Positions 44,033 through 53,829 of a DNA stretch of 64,000 nt are shown here, piece after piece. Position 1 is the stretch's first letter; each line of letters opens with the position of its first letter. Below the pieces are notes generated by a model. The model worked only from the letters and a program-made list of their open reading frames with translations, searched no databases and was not told the DNA's origin. Origin of the DNA: Clostridia bacterium (lineage in GTDB: Bacteria; Bacillota; Clostridia; Christensenellales; CAG-138); NCBI GenBank assembly GCA_017524445.1, contig JAFXVP010000053.1, positions 1 through 64,000 of the forward strand. The letters are read 5' to 3'. A program made the position numbers and the translations under genes.

Positions 44033-45152
44033 ATCGCATTTTGCTCTCATCGACGGCAAAAAACTGCGCTTCGGCTATACCACCGGCACCTGCGCCGCGG
44101 CGGCGGCAAAGGCGGCGACGCTGCTGCTTTTAAACGGGACCGCGCCGGAAACGGTAACCATCGATACGCCGAAGGGGATCACGCTCGATCTTGCGGTGTT
44201 GGAACCGACCGTCTCGAACGGCACGGCGATCTGCGCGATCCAAAAGGATTCCGGCGATGATCCGGACGTGACAAACGGCGTGCTGGTCTATGCGGCGGTT
44301 TCGGCGTCGGATCAGCCGGGCGTTTCGATCGACGGCGGCGTCGGCGTCGGACGGGTCACGAAGCCCGGGCTCAAGCAGGCGATCGGCGAGGCGGCAATCA
44401 ATCCCGTTCCGCGTGAGATGATCCGCCGCGCGGTCGAAGAAGCCGCAGAGGAATGCAACTGTGTGAAGGGCTTATCGGTCGTGATTTCGATCCCGGCGGG
44501 CGTCGCGCTCGCGGAAAAGACGTTTAATCCGCGGCTCGGCATCGAAGGCGGCATCTCGATCCTCGGCACAAGCGGCGTCGTCGAGCCGATGAGCGAGGAC
44601 GCACTGATCGACAGCATCGCGCTCGAGATCCGGCAAAGAAAGGCGCTCGGCGATATGCGGCTCGTGCTCACCCCGGGCAACTACGGCGCGGATTTTCTGA
44701 AGGAACGGTACGAGATCCCGGACGATCGGATCGTCAAATGCTCGAACTACATCGGCGACGCGCTCGAAGCGGCGATCGCCGCAGGCTTTACCGAAGTACT
44801 GCTTGTCGGTCATATCGGCAAATTCGTAAAGCTTTCCGGCGGGATATTCAATACGCATTCGCGGCTCGGCGATCACCGCGCGGAACTGATGGCGGAAGCA
44901 GCAAAGGCGGCGGGCGCAGACGAGGCGACGCAAAAAGCGATGTTCGACTGCGTTACCACCGACGAAATGCTTCGCATTTTAGGAGAAAACGGACTGCTTC
45001 CCGGGACGATGGACGCGCTGAAAACGCGGATCGACGCGGCGCTTGCGGAACGGTTCCCGAAGCTTACGATCGGTGTGATCGTCTTTACAACGGGAAATAC
45101 GGAGCTGTTTCGGAATGAAACGGCGCGGCACCGGATGGAGAGAACCATATGA
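44013..45152 (+). CDS. cbiD: Cobalt-precorrin-5B C1-methyltransferase CbiD
   Basis: 379 residues, anaerobic cobalamin route. Seen: LRFGYTTGTCAAAAAKAA near the N terminus, DGGVGVGRVTKPGLKQAIGE, INPVPREMIRRAVEE, SILGTSGVVEPMSEDALIDS and GHIGKFVKLSGGIFNTHS. The ATG lies inside cobD, and the 3' end overlaps cbiL by 4 bases. Confidence 0.97.
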   Translation: MHETGIESHFALIDGKKLRFGYTTGTCAAAAAKAATLLLLNGTAPETVTIDTPKGITLDLAVLEPTVSNGTAICAIQKDSGDDPDVTNGVLVYAAVSASDQPGVSIDGGVGVGRVTKPGLKQAIGEAAINPVPREMIRRAVEEAAEECNCVKGLSVVISIPAGVALAEKTFNPRLGIEGGISILGTSGVVEPMSEDALIDSIALEIRQRKALGDMRLVLTPGNYGADFLKERYEIPDDRIVKCSNYIGDALEAAIAAGFTEVLLVGHIGKFVKLSGGIFNTHSRLGDHRAELMAEAAKAAGADEATQKAMFDCVTTDEMLRILGENGLLPGTMDALKTRIDAALAERFPKLTIGVIVFTTGNTELFRNETARHRMERTI

Positions 45153-45829
45153 ACGGTATGTTTTACGGCGTCGGCGTGGGTCCGGGCGATCCGGAACTGC
45201 TGACCTTAAAGGCGGCGCGGCTGATCCGCGGCTGCGACGTGCTTGCGATCCCGCATCGCGATCCCGAAAAATGCTTCGCGTATCGGATCGCGTGCGGAGC
45301 GGTCCCGGAGGCAAAGGACAAGCCGATCCTTTGCGTCGACATGCCGATGACGCACGACAAGCTATTGCGTGAGACGGCGTACGAAGCGGGCGCAGCGGCG
45401 ATCGCAAAAGAACTCGCGGCAGGCAGAACTGTCGTATTCGTCACGCTCGGCGATCCGTCGGTCTACTCGACGTTCGCGTATCTGGCGGAGCGGATCGCAA
45501 AGAAAGGCTTTGACGTACAATGGGTTCCCGGCGTGCCCTCGTTCTGTGCGGCGGCGGCAAGGTTACAGAGCCCGCTTTGCACCGACCGCGAGGAGCTGCA
45601 TATCCTGCCGGGCAGCATCCATGCCGAGAACGCGCTTGCGTACCCCGGCACGAAAGTCTTTATGAAAGGCGAGCTCGGTCCGCTGCTCGACGCGATCGAA
45701 CAAGGCGGAAAAACCGCGCAGGCAACGGAAAACTGCGGCACGGAAAACGAGCGCCTGTACCGGACGGCGGGAGAGATCCCGAAGGACGCAGGGTATTTTC
45801 TTGTCACGATCGTAAAGGAGGAAGCATGA
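45149..45829 (+). CDS. cbiL: Cobalt-precorrin-2 C20-methyltransferase CbiL
   Basis: 226 residues, SAM-dependent tetrapyrrole methylase fold. Seen: FYGVGVGPGDPELLTLKAAR at the start and LGDPSVYSTFAYLAERI in the middle, the CbiL/CobI pattern. Acts directly after cobalt insertion into sirohydrochlorin. ATGA overlaps on both sides. Confidence 0.95.
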   Translation: MNGMFYGVGVGPGDPELLTLKAARLIRGCDVLAIPHRDPEKCFAYRIACGAVPEAKDKPILCVDMPMTHDKLLRETAYEAGAAAIAKELAAGRTVVFVTLGDPSVYSTFAYLAERIAKKGFDVQWVPGVPSFCAAAARLQSPLCTDREELHILPGSIHAENALAYPGTKVFMKGELGPLLDAIEQGGKTAQATENCGTENERLYRTAGEIPKDAGYFLVTIVKEEA

Positions 45830-46581
45830 TCCATTTTGTTGGCGCGGGCTGCGGCGCGGAAGACCTGATCACGGTGCGCGGACAGCGGCTCATTTCGGAA
45901 GCGGACGTGATCATCTACGCGGGCTCTTTGGTAAACCCGGCGCTGCTCGACGGCAGAAAAGAGGACGCAAAGGTGTATAACAGCGCGGAAATGACGCTTG
46001 AGGAGGTCCTTTCCGTGATGTACGAAGCGGAGGATCGGGGACAGACCGTTGTTCGTCTGCATACCGGCGATCCGTGTCTGTACGGCGCGATCCGCGAGCA
46101 GATGGACGCGCTCGACGCGCATGGGATCGCGTACGATTACACGCCCGGCGTCAGCTCGTTTTGCGGCGCGGCGGCGGCGCTCAATATGGAGTATACGCTG
46201 CCGGGCGTTTCGCAGAGCGTCGTGATCACGCGCATGGCGGGCAGAACACCGGTACCGGAACGCGAAAGCATCCGTTCGTTTGCACAGCACAAAGCGACGA
46301 TGGTGCTGTTTTTAAGCACGGGGCTTCTTGAAAAGACGCAGGGGGAGCTGATCGAGGGCGGTTACGATCCGGAAACGCCCGCCGCGATCGTCTATAAAGC
46401 GACGTGGCCGGACGAACGGACATTTATCTGCACAGTCGGTACGCTTGCACAGTGCGCCGAGGAAAACGGTGTCAAAAAGACTGCGCTGATCATTGTGGGC
46501 GATACGGTTGCGCAGAGCGGTTACGCGCGGTCGGAATTGTACAATCCGACGTTCGCGACCGAGTTCCGACCGGCGAAGTAG
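45826..46581 (+). CDS. cbiF: Cobalt-precorrin-4 C11-methyltransferase CbiF
   Basis: 251 residues. Tetrapyrrole methylase with HFVGAGCGAEDLITVRGQRL, YAGSLVNPALL, LHTGDPCLYGAIREQMDAL and the SVVITRMAGRTPVP typical of CbiF/CobM. The start at 45826 follows AAAGGAGGAAGC and overlaps the cbiL stop; a longer in-frame reading to 45520 lies within cbiL. Confidence 0.95.
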   Translation: MIHFVGAGCGAEDLITVRGQRLISEADVIIYAGSLVNPALLDGRKEDAKVYNSAEMTLEEVLSVMYEAEDRGQTVVRLHTGDPCLYGAIREQMDALDAHGIAYDYTPGVSSFCGAAAALNMEYTLPGVSQSVVITRMAGRTPVPERESIRSFAQHKATMVLFLSTGLLEKTQGELIEGGYDPETPAAIVYKATWPDERTFICTVGTLAQCAEENGVKKTALIIVGDTVAQSGYARSELYNPTFATEFRPAK

Positions 46582-46603
46582 GGACGGGCATTGCCCGTCC
46601 GTC
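46582..46603. repeat. Short palindromic intergenic repeat
   Basis: GGACGGGC-ATT-GCCCGTCC forms a perfect 8-bp hairpin right after the cbiF stop. No T-run follows. Elements of this shape are common interspersed palindromes in gut Firmicutes; it breaks the otherwise overlapping gene order. Confidence 0.6.
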
Positions 46604-46633
46604 GGATCTATTTATGTTGAAAGGAGCAATCCG

Positions 46634-47662
46634 ATGGATGTTCGGATCGTATCATACACCGAACGCGGCGAAGAGACCGCGCGGCGCGTTGCGGACGCAA
46701 TGACGCGTGAAGGGCATCGCTGCCGCACGTTCGCGCTTGAAAAGTTTTGCAAGGAAGGCGACGAAAAGCTGATCGTTTCCGCATCCGAATGGGCGAGGGA
46801 CGGCTTTACGGAAGCCGACGCGCTGATCTTTGTGTGTGCCGCAGGCATTGCGGTCCGTGCGATCGCGCCGTGGGTGAAAAGCAAGACGACCGATCCGGGG
46901 GTTTTAGTGCTCGATGAAAAGGGGACGTTTGTGATCCCGCTTCTTTCCGGACACATCGGCGGCGCGAATGAACTGGCGCTTTTGCTTGCAAACGCGCTCG
47001 GAGCAGCGCCGGTCATCACCACCGCGACCGACCTCAATGATCTGTTTGCCGTCGACGTGTTTGCGGCAAAAAATCACCTGCATATTTCGGATATGCAGCT
47101 TGCCAAGGAGATTTCCGCGGCGCTCCTTGCGGGCGAGCCAGCGGGCTTCTGTTCCGATCTGCCCGTTTCGGGTCCGCTTCCGAAGGGACTGACGGACAGA
47201 GATGCGACGCTCGGCATCTGCGTCTCGCGCGAGGAAAGAGCACCGTATCCGAGGACGCTTCGGCTGATCCCGCAGCGCTTTGCGCTCGGCGTCGGCTGCA
47301 AAAAAGGCAAGGACGCGGAAGCGCTCGACGCGTTTATCCGGCGGAATCTCAATGCATCCGGCGTGTCGATCGACGAGCTTTTCTGCATGGCAAGCATCGA
47401 TCTCAAGAAGGACGAACCGGGGCTTTTGACTTTTTCCGAAAAGCACCGGCTGCCGTTTTACACCTATTCCGCAGACGAGCTGAACGCAGTACCCGGCATG
47501 TTTTCCGGCTCGGCGTTTGTAAAGGAAACGACGGGCACGGACTGCGTTTCGGAACGCGCGGCAGTGAAGGCGTCGGGCGGGGAACTGATCGTGAAAAAGA
47601 TCGCGCAGGACGGTATGACCTTTGCGCTGGCAAAACGGGAGGAGGCGATTTCGTTTGTCTGA
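46634..47662 (+). CDS. cbiG: Cobalt-precorrin-5A hydrolase CbiG
   Basis: 342 residues. Opens the lactone of cobalt-precorrin-5A, releasing acetaldehyde. Seen: central ALIFVCAAGIAVRAIAPWV, VLDEKGTFVIPLLSGHIGGAN and the C-terminal-domain pattern ALGVGCKKGKDAEALDAFI. AAAGGAG is 8 bases before the ATG. The stop overlaps the TTG start of cbiH by 8 bases. Confidence 0.95.
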   Translation: MDVRIVSYTERGEETARRVADAMTREGHRCRTFALEKFCKEGDEKLIVSASEWARDGFTEADALIFVCAAGIAVRAIAPWVKSKTTDPGVLVLDEKGTFVIPLLSGHIGGANELALLLANALGAAPVITTATDLNDLFAVDVFAAKNHLHISDMQLAKEISAALLAGEPAGFCSDLPVSGPLPKGLTDRDATLGICVSREERAPYPRTLRLIPQRFALGVGCKKGKDAEALDAFIRRNLNASGVSIDELFCMASIDLKKDEPGLLTFSEKHRLPFYTYSADELNAVPGMFSGSAFVKETTGTDCVSERAAVKASGGELIVKKIAQDGMTFALAKREEAISFV

Positions 47663-48386
47663 ACTGTACGTGGTGGGCATCGGACCCGGAAGCTATGAAA
47701 ACATGACGCTCCGCGCGATCCAAGCGTTGGAAGCTTGCGACGTGATCGTGGGCTACACGGTGTACGTCGACCTTGTGAAGGAGCATTTCCCGGATAAGGA
47801 ATTTCTGACCACGCCGATGCGGCAGGAGGTCGAACGCGTAAAGCTTGCATTGGAAATCGCGCAGGCAGGAAAATCCGTCGCCATGATCTGCTCGGGCGAC
47901 GCAGGCGTCTACGGTATGAGCGGGCTTTGCGAGGAGATGGCAAAGGACTGTCCGAACGTCAGGATTCTGACGATCCCCGGTGTTTCCGCGGTGCTTTCCG
48001 GCGCCGCGATCTTAGGCGCGCCGCTGATGCACGATTTTGCGGTGATTTCGCTTTCCGATCTTCTGACCCCTTGGGAGAAGATCGAAAAACGGTTGCTTGC
48101 GGCGGCGGAAGCGGATTTTGTGATCTGCCTCTATAACCCCGCAAGCCACAAGCGGAAGGACCATCTCAGCCGTGCGTGCGATCTCGTGCTGCAATTCGCC
48201 TCACCGGACACCGTCTGCGGCATTGCAAGAAACATCGGGCGTGACGGCGAATCGTTTACGGTCCTGCCACTGAAAGACTTGCGCGACGCCGAGGTCGATA
48301 TGTTCTGCACGGTCTTTATCGGAAATTCGCAGACGCAAATTGTCAACGGAAAAATGGTTACGCCGAGAGGGTATTTGCATGAATGA
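47655..48386 (+). CDS. cbiH: Cobalt-precorrin-3 C17-methyltransferase CbiH
   Basis: 243 residues. Seen: LYVVGIGPGSYENMTLRAIQ, SGDAGVYGMSGL, PGVSAVLSGAAILGAPLMHD, FVICLYNPASHKRKDHL, matching CbiH/CobJ ring-contraction methylases. The start is taken as the TTG at 47655, 9 bases after GGGAGGAGG; an ATG 11 codons earlier lies in cbiG and gives a basic, unlikely N terminus. Overlaps the next gene by 8 bases. Confidence 0.93.
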   Translation: MSELYVVGIGPGSYENMTLRAIQALEACDVIVGYTVYVDLVKEHFPDKEFLTTPMRQEVERVKLALEIAQAGKSVAMICSGDAGVYGMSGLCEEMAKDCPNVRILTIPGVSAVLSGAAILGAPLMHDFAVISLSDLLTPWEKIEKRLLAAAEADFVICLYNPASHKRKDHLSRACDLVLQFASPDTVCGIARNIGRDGESFTVLPLKDLRDAEVDMFCTVFIGNSQTQIVNGKMVTPRGYLHE

Positions 48387-50346
48387 GATTTTGTTGTTTG
48401 CGGGCACGACCGAGGGACGTCGGATCGCGGAAGCGCTGATCGACCAGCCGCTTTCCGTCACCGTCAGCGTCGCCACGGAGTACGGCGAAACGCTGATCAC
48501 ACCGGCTGAAAACATCCGTGTGACTTTCGGACGCAAGAACGCCGACGAGATCGAAGCGCTGATTCAGGAGACGCAGGCACAGCTTCTGATCGACGCGACG
48601 CACCCGTACGCGGTCGAGGTCACCAAGACATTGAAAGCGGTCGCCGAACGGACCGGAACGGAATATGTGCGCGTGCTGCGCGGCGCGTCGGACGCGGACG
48701 GCTGCGTGTTCGTCGCCGACACCGATGCGGCGGTGCGGTATCTGAACGAAGCGCAGGGCAACGTGCTGTTGACCGTCGGCAGCAAGGAGCTCTCGGCCTA
48801 TACGGCGGTGCAGGCGTATCGGGATCGGATCTATGCCCGCATCCTGCCGGTGAAGGAATCGGCGGACACGGCGTTTGCGCTCGGTTTTTCCGGAAAGCAT
48901 CTGATCTGCATGCAGGGACCGTTTTCCGAGGAGATGAACGAAGCGACGATCCGCGCGATCGACGCAAAATATCTTGTCACCAAGGACACCGGCAGCGCGG
49001 GCGGCTTTGCGGAAAAGATCGCCGCGGCAAAGGCGTGCGGGATCACGCCCGTTGTGATCCGCCGTCCGGAGGAGGAGGGGATCACCGAAGCGGAGTGCCT
49101 TTCCTTGATTTCAAAACGATTCGGTTTGAAACCAAAAAAACAGATCACGGTGATCGGGATCGGCATGGACGGCGAACGGACGCTGACGCAGGCGGCGCAG
49201 AACGCCTGCGAGCAGGCGGAACTTCTGATCGGCGCAAAACGGGTCACCGACGCTTTGCGGCGGTTTCAAAAGCCCGTCGTGAACGCGATTGCACCGCAGG
49301 AGATCGAGGCGACCATACGCACATCGGACGCGCAGCGCATCGTCGTTGCCATGTCGGGGGATACCGGATATTTCAGCGGTGCGAAAAAGCTTCTCCCTCG
49401 CATCTATGACCTTGGTCCAACCGTGCTGCCCGGTATCTCGTCGGTCTCGTACCTTGCGGCAAAGCTCGGCGTGCCTTATCATGACGCGGCGCTTTTGTCC
49501 GCGCACGGACGCGAGATCCATCTGCCCCATAAGGTACGGCACAGTTCCCGCACGTTCGTACTGGTCGGCGGGGAGAACGGCGCAGCAGAGCAGCTTCGAT
49601 TGCTCTCGGAAAACGGACTCGGCACACTTTCGGTCGCGGTCGGGACCGATCTCGGAAGCCCGGACGAAGCGATCGCGTACGGCACGGCGGAGGAACTGAA
49701 AGACAAAGCGTTTTCACCGCTTGCGATCCTTTGCATCGAGAATCCCGGCGCAAACCATGCGGTCGTCACGCACGGCAGACCGGACGGGGACTTCCTGCGC
49801 ACCGAGGTGCCTATGACAAAATCCGAGGTCCGCGCGGTGACGCTCAGTAAACTGATGCTCACGAAGGACGCGGTCTGCTGGGACGTCGGCGCGGGGACCG
49901 GCTCGGTGTCGATCGAGATGGCGGAATGCAGCGAAGACGGGACGGTCTATGCGATCGAACGGAACGAAGCCGCGTGCGAACTGATTGAGCAGAACAAACT
50001 CCATCTCGGCGTGACCAACGTCACCGTCGTGCACGGCACGGCGCCCGAAGCGCTATCCGACTTGCCCGCGCCTACGCATGTCTTTATCGGCGGCAGCGGC
50101 GGAAATCTCAAAGAGATCATCACGGCGGCGCTTTCGAAAAACCCATGCGTACGCATCGTGCTGAACACGGTCACGGCGGAAACCTTTGCCGAAGCGACAA
50201 CCGCGATCCGCGATCTGCATCTCATCAACGAGGAGATCGTCGAGCTGAACGTGTCCCGCGCAAGAAAGGTCGGCGCGTATCATATGATGACGGCGCAGAA
50301 TCCCGTTTATATCATTTCGTGCGGGGGGGACGGAACCGATGCGTAG
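48379..50346 (+). CDS. CbiJ-CbiE-CbiT fusion protein
   Basis: 655 residues, three enzymes in one chain. 1-250: cobalt-precorrin-6A reductase CbiJ (ILLFAGTTEGRRIAEALID, LIDATHPYAVEVTK, MQGPFSEEMNEA). About 257-455: CbiE, C5-methyltransferase of the tetrapyrrole methylase fold (ITVIGIGMDGERTLTQAA, VLPGISSVSYLAAKLG). About 460-645: CbiT, C15-methylase/decarboxylase with the SAM loop WDVGAGTGSVSIEMA. CbiE-CbiT fusions (CobL type) are common; the added CbiJ is less so. Starts inside the cbiH end and overlaps cbiA by 8 bases. Confidence 0.95.
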   Translation: MNEILLFAGTTEGRRIAEALIDQPLSVTVSVATEYGETLITPAENIRVTFGRKNADEIEALIQETQAQLLIDATHPYAVEVTKTLKAVAERTGTEYVRVLRGASDADGCVFVADTDAAVRYLNEAQGNVLLTVGSKELSAYTAVQAYRDRIYARILPVKESADTAFALGFSGKHLICMQGPFSEEMNEATIRAIDAKYLVTKDTGSAGGFAEKIAAAKACGITPVVIRRPEEEGITEAECLSLISKRFGLKPKKQITVIGIGMDGERTLTQAAQNACEQAELLIGAKRVTDALRRFQKPVVNAIAPQEIEATIRTSDAQRIVVAMSGDTGYFSGAKKLLPRIYDLGPTVLPGISSVSYLAAKLGVPYHDAALLSAHGREIHLPHKVRHSSRTFVLVGGENGAAEQLRLLSENGLGTLSVAVGTDLGSPDEAIAYGTAEELKDKAFSPLAILCIENPGANHAVVTHGRPDGDFLRTEVPMTKSEVRAVTLSKLMLTKDAVCWDVGAGTGSVSIEMAECSEDGTVYAIERNEAACELIEQNKLHLGVTNVTVVHGTAPEALSDLPAPTHVFIGGSGGNLKEIITAALSKNPCVRIVLNTVTAETFAEATTAIRDLHLINEEIVELNVSRARKVGAYHMMTAQNPVYIISCGGDGTDA

Positions 50347-51688
50347 TCCGCGTATTTTGTTTGCGGCGCCGGCGTCCGGCAGCGGCAAAACCACGATCGT
50401 CTGCGGTATTCTGCGCGCGCTGAAAAACCGCGGCAAACGCGTATCGGCGTTCAAGTGCGGGCCGGATTACATCGATCCGATGTTTCACGAGCGCGTTGTC
50501 GGCGTCAAAAGCGGCACGCTTGATCTGTTCTTTTCCAATGAAACACAGCTGAAACGCCTTTACGCACGGAATACAGAGGAAGCCGACTGTGCGGTCATAG
50601 AGGGCGTGATGGGCTATTACGACGGACTTTCTGCTGCAAGCGACGAGGCGAGCACCTATGCCGTCGCAAAAGCGCTTCGCGTACCGGTCGTGCTGATCAT
50701 AGACGCGCGCGGACAATCGCTTTCCGCGCTTGCGACTCTTAAGGGGTTTCTCGATTACCGCAGCGACAGCGGGATCAAAGGCGTGCTCTTCAACCGCATG
50801 AGCGAACACGTTTTCAAGGCGTTGAAACCTGAGGTCGAAGCGCTCGGCGTGGTTCCGATAGGTTTCCTTCCGAAGTCGGACGATCTCATGATCGAAAGCC
50901 GCCATCTCGGACTGGTGACGCCGAACGAAATCTCGGACCTTTCCGGAAAGCTTGACGCGCTTGCGGCGCTTCTTATGAACACACTTGATTTTGACGCGCT
51001 CGAAACGTTGAGGGGAGAGGCGGAGGATCTTGCAATCGCCGCAGAGCCGGACGTGCCGACCATGCCGAACACCGTGATCGCCGTCGCAAGAGACGAGGCA
51101 TTTTGCTTCCTGTACCGCGACAATCTCGCGCTTCTGAGGCGATACGGCGCCGAGCTTCTGTTCTTCTCTCCGCTGCACGACGCGGCGCTTCCGAAGGATG
51201 CGCAGGGACTGATTTTACCCGGCGGCTACCCGGAACTGTTCGCAAAACAGCTTTCCGAAAACACGGCGATGCGCGGCACGATCCGCACGGCGATCGAAAA
51301 CGGTATACCCTGCCTTGCGGAGTGCGGCGGATTTCTGTATCTTCACGATACGCTTTCCGACATGGACGGCAACACGTATCCGATGTGCGGCGTGATCCGT
51401 GCGGAGGCGTACCGCACACAAAAGCTTTCCCGCTTCGGCTATGTCACGCTGACGGCAAAAACGGATTCCGCTTTTTTCCGGGCGGGCGAATCGATCAAAG
51501 CGCACGAGTTCCATTATTTCGAAAGCGGCGATCCGGGCGCAGCGTTTACGGCAGTGAAGCCGAACGGCAGGGAATGGTCGTGCATGCACGCGAACGGCAA
51601 TCTTCTCGCGGGCTTTCCGCATCTCTTTTACGAATCGGATCCGAAACCGATCGAGCGATTTTTGCGCGCCTGCGCAAAGGAGGACTGA
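50339..51688 (+). CDS. cbiA: Cobyrinate a,c-diamide synthase CbiA
   Basis: 449 residues. Glutamine-dependent amidation of the a and c acetate side chains. N-terminal P-loop (FAAPASGSGKTTIVCGILRA) and KCGPDYIDPMFH; C-terminal glutamine amidotransferase with LILPGGYPELFAKQL and nucleophile Cys in PCLAECGGFLYL. ATG lies 8 bases inside the preceding gene. Confidence 0.97.
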   Translation: MRSPRILFAAPASGSGKTTIVCGILRALKNRGKRVSAFKCGPDYIDPMFHERVVGVKSGTLDLFFSNETQLKRLYARNTEEADCAVIEGVMGYYDGLSAASDEASTYAVAKALRVPVVLIIDARGQSLSALATLKGFLDYRSDSGIKGVLFNRMSEHVFKALKPEVEALGVVPIGFLPKSDDLMIESRHLGLVTPNEISDLSGKLDALAALLMNTLDFDALETLRGEAEDLAIAAEPDVPTMPNTVIAVARDEAFCFLYRDNLALLRRYGAELLFFSPLHDAALPKDAQGLILPGGYPELFAKQLSENTAMRGTIRTAIENGIPCLAECGGFLYLHDTLSDMDGNTYPMCGVIRAEAYRTQKLSRFGYVTLTAKTDSAFFRAGESIKAHEFHYFESGDPGAAFTAVKPNGREWSCMHANGNLLAGFPHLFYESDPKPIERFLRACAKED

Positions 51689-53188
51689 ATGGCAAAACCG
51701 ATCATGATCCAAGGCACGATGTCCAACGCCGGTAAAAGCCTGATTGCCGCCGGGCTTTGCCGCGTGTTCAAACAGGACGGGTACCGCGTCGCGCCGTTCA
51801 AGGCGCAGAACATGGCGCTGAATTCATTCATCACGAAGGAAGGGCTCGAAATGGGCCGCGCGCAGGTCGTGCAGGCGGAGGCGGCGGGCATTGAGCCGTC
51901 CGTGTTGATGAATCCCATCCTTCTGAAGCCCACGAGCGACATGGGCTCGCAGGTCATCGTAAACGGTGAAGTGCGAGCCACGCTGTCCGCACGCGATTAT
52001 TTTGCCGTAAAACATACGCTTCTTCCGGACGTGATGAAAGCGTATCACGTGCTGTCGGAAAGTCACGACATGATCGTTATCGAAGGAGCGGGCAGCCCTG
52101 CTGAGATCAATTTGAAGGACGCGGATGTGTTCGTCAACATGGGCATGGCAAAACAGTCGAAATCGCCGGTGCTGCTGGTCGGCGACATCGACCGCGGCGG
52201 CGTGTTCGCGCAATTATACGGGACGATCGCGCTTTTGGATCCGGACGAGCGCGCGATGGTCAAAGGGATCGTCATCAACAAGTTCCGCGGCGACGAATCG
52301 ATCCTGACGCCCGGGATTAAGCAACTGGAAGACCTTTGCGGCGTTCCGGTCGTCGGCGTGGTCCCGTACGTGCATCTGGACATCGACGATGAGGATTCGC
52401 TTTCAGAACGGCTCGAAAACCGTCCGGCGTCGCAGGTCGATATTGCGGTCATTCGCCTGCCGCGTCTTTCTAACTTCACCGATTTTCGCGCTTTGGAGGC
52501 GATCGACGGCGTTTCGGTGCGTTATGTACAAAGCGTCCGTGCGCTCGGCACGCCGGATATGATCGTACTTCCCGGCACCAAGAACACGATGGCGGATCTT
52601 CTGTGGCTTCGCCAAAGCGGGCTTGAAGCAAAGATCCTGCGATATGCAGAGGACGGCGGCACGGTGTTCGGCGTCTGCGGCGGCTTCCAGATGCTCGGGA
52701 AGGACCTTTTTGATCCGCACGGCGTGGAGCATGGAGGGTCTTTGCGCGGCATGGGACTGCTGCCGATCAAAACGACATTTACCGAACAAAAGACGCGTAC
52801 GCGCGTGTCCGGCGCGTTCGGAAAGCTTCACGGTTCGCTTGCGGCGCTGTCGGGCAAAGTCTTCGACGGCTACGAGATCCACATGGGACAGACGGTAAGC
52901 GAAGCTCCGATCACGTCGATCACGGATTCCGTTTCGGGCGGCACACGAGTGGACGGCTGTCAGAACGGGAACGTCTACGGCGCCTATGTACACGGGATCT
53001 TTGACGGCGACGCGGTGGCGGGCACGCTGGTGCGCGCACTGGCGGAACGGAAAGGGATCGATCCGGACACTCTCGGTATGGTATCGGGCGAGGCGCATAA
53101 ACAGCAGCAGTACGATTTGCTGGCCGAAACGATCCGAAACCATATGGACATGCAAATGATTTATAACATATTGGAGGAAGGCGTATGA
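51689..53188 (+). CDS. cbiP: Cobyric acid synthase CbiP (CobQ)
   Basis: 499 residues. Amidates side chains b, d, e and g. N-terminal IMIQGTMSNAGKSLIAAGLC P-loop, FKAQNMALNSFITKEGLEMG, IEGAGSPAEINLKDADVFVN; C-terminal amidotransferase with VFGVCGGFQMLG (Cys nucleophile) and HGIFDGD. GCAAAGGAGG precedes the ATG; it begins directly after the cbiA stop. Confidence 0.97.
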   Translation: MAKPIMIQGTMSNAGKSLIAAGLCRVFKQDGYRVAPFKAQNMALNSFITKEGLEMGRAQVVQAEAAGIEPSVLMNPILLKPTSDMGSQVIVNGEVRATLSARDYFAVKHTLLPDVMKAYHVLSESHDMIVIEGAGSPAEINLKDADVFVNMGMAKQSKSPVLLVGDIDRGGVFAQLYGTIALLDPDERAMVKGIVINKFRGDESILTPGIKQLEDLCGVPVVGVVPYVHLDIDDEDSLSERLENRPASQVDIAVIRLPRLSNFTDFRALEAIDGVSVRYVQSVRALGTPDMIVLPGTKNTMADLLWLRQSGLEAKILRYAEDGGTVFGVCGGFQMLGKDLFDPHGVEHGGSLRGMGLLPIKTTFTEQKTRTRVSGAFGKLHGSLAALSGKVFDGYEIHMGQTVSEAPITSITDSVSGGTRVDGCQNGNVYGAYVHGIFDGDAVAGTLVRALAERKGIDPDTLGMVSGEAHKQQQYDLLAETIRNHMDMQMIYNILEEGV

Positions 53189-53829
53189 CAGAGATCAGGC
53201 ATTTCGCACCGGCGGAGATCGAAGCGGAGAGTTTTCGCATCATCACCGAGGAGCTCGGCGACCGTCCGATCGATCCGGCGCTTGCGCCGATTTTGAAGCG
53301 CGTGATCCATACGACGGCAGATTTCGATTATGCAGACAATCTGTATTTTTCCGACAACGCGGTACAGCTTGCGCTCGATGCCCTGAAATGCGGGGCAGCG
53401 ATCGTCACCGACACGCAGATGGCGCTCGCCGGGATCAGCAAGCGGACCGCGGCGCGGTTCGACTGTGAAGCGGTATGCTTTATGTCCGATCCGGATGTGG
53501 CGGAACAGGCAAAGGCGCAGGGCGTCACGCGTGCAAGCGTCAGCATGGACAAGGCGGTTTCGCTCGGTGAAAACGTGATCTTTGCGATCGGCAATGCACC
53601 GACGGCGCTGATCCGTTTGCGGGAGCACATCGACGCGGGCTACCGACCGAAACTGATCATCGGCGTGCCTGTGGGATTTGTGAACGTTGTCGCGTCCAAA
53701 GAATTGATCATCGAAAGCCACGTGCCGTGCATCGTCGCCCGCGGCAGAAAGGGCGGCAGCAACGTCGCGGCGGCGATCGTCAACGCGCTGCTTTATGAAT
53801 TGGACGCAACCAGAGGAGGTACCCGATGA
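53185..53829 (+). CDS. cbiC: Cobalt-precorrin-8 methylmutase CbiC
   Basis: 214 residues. Moves the C11 methyl group to C12, forming cobyrinic acid. Seen: IEAESFRIITEELG, VIHTTADFDYADNL with the catalytic His, IVTDTQMALAGISKR and GVPVGFVNVVASKELI, GRKGGSNVAAAIVNAL. ATGA overlaps on both sides. Confidence 0.96.
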   Translation: MTEIRHFAPAEIEAESFRIITEELGDRPIDPALAPILKRVIHTTADFDYADNLYFSDNAVQLALDALKCGAAIVTDTQMALAGISKRTAARFDCEAVCFMSDPDVAEQAKAQGVTRASVSMDKAVSLGENVIFAIGNAPTALIRLREHIDAGYRPKLIIGVPVGFVNVVASKELIIESHVPCIVARGRKGGSNVAAAIVNALLYELDATRGGTR

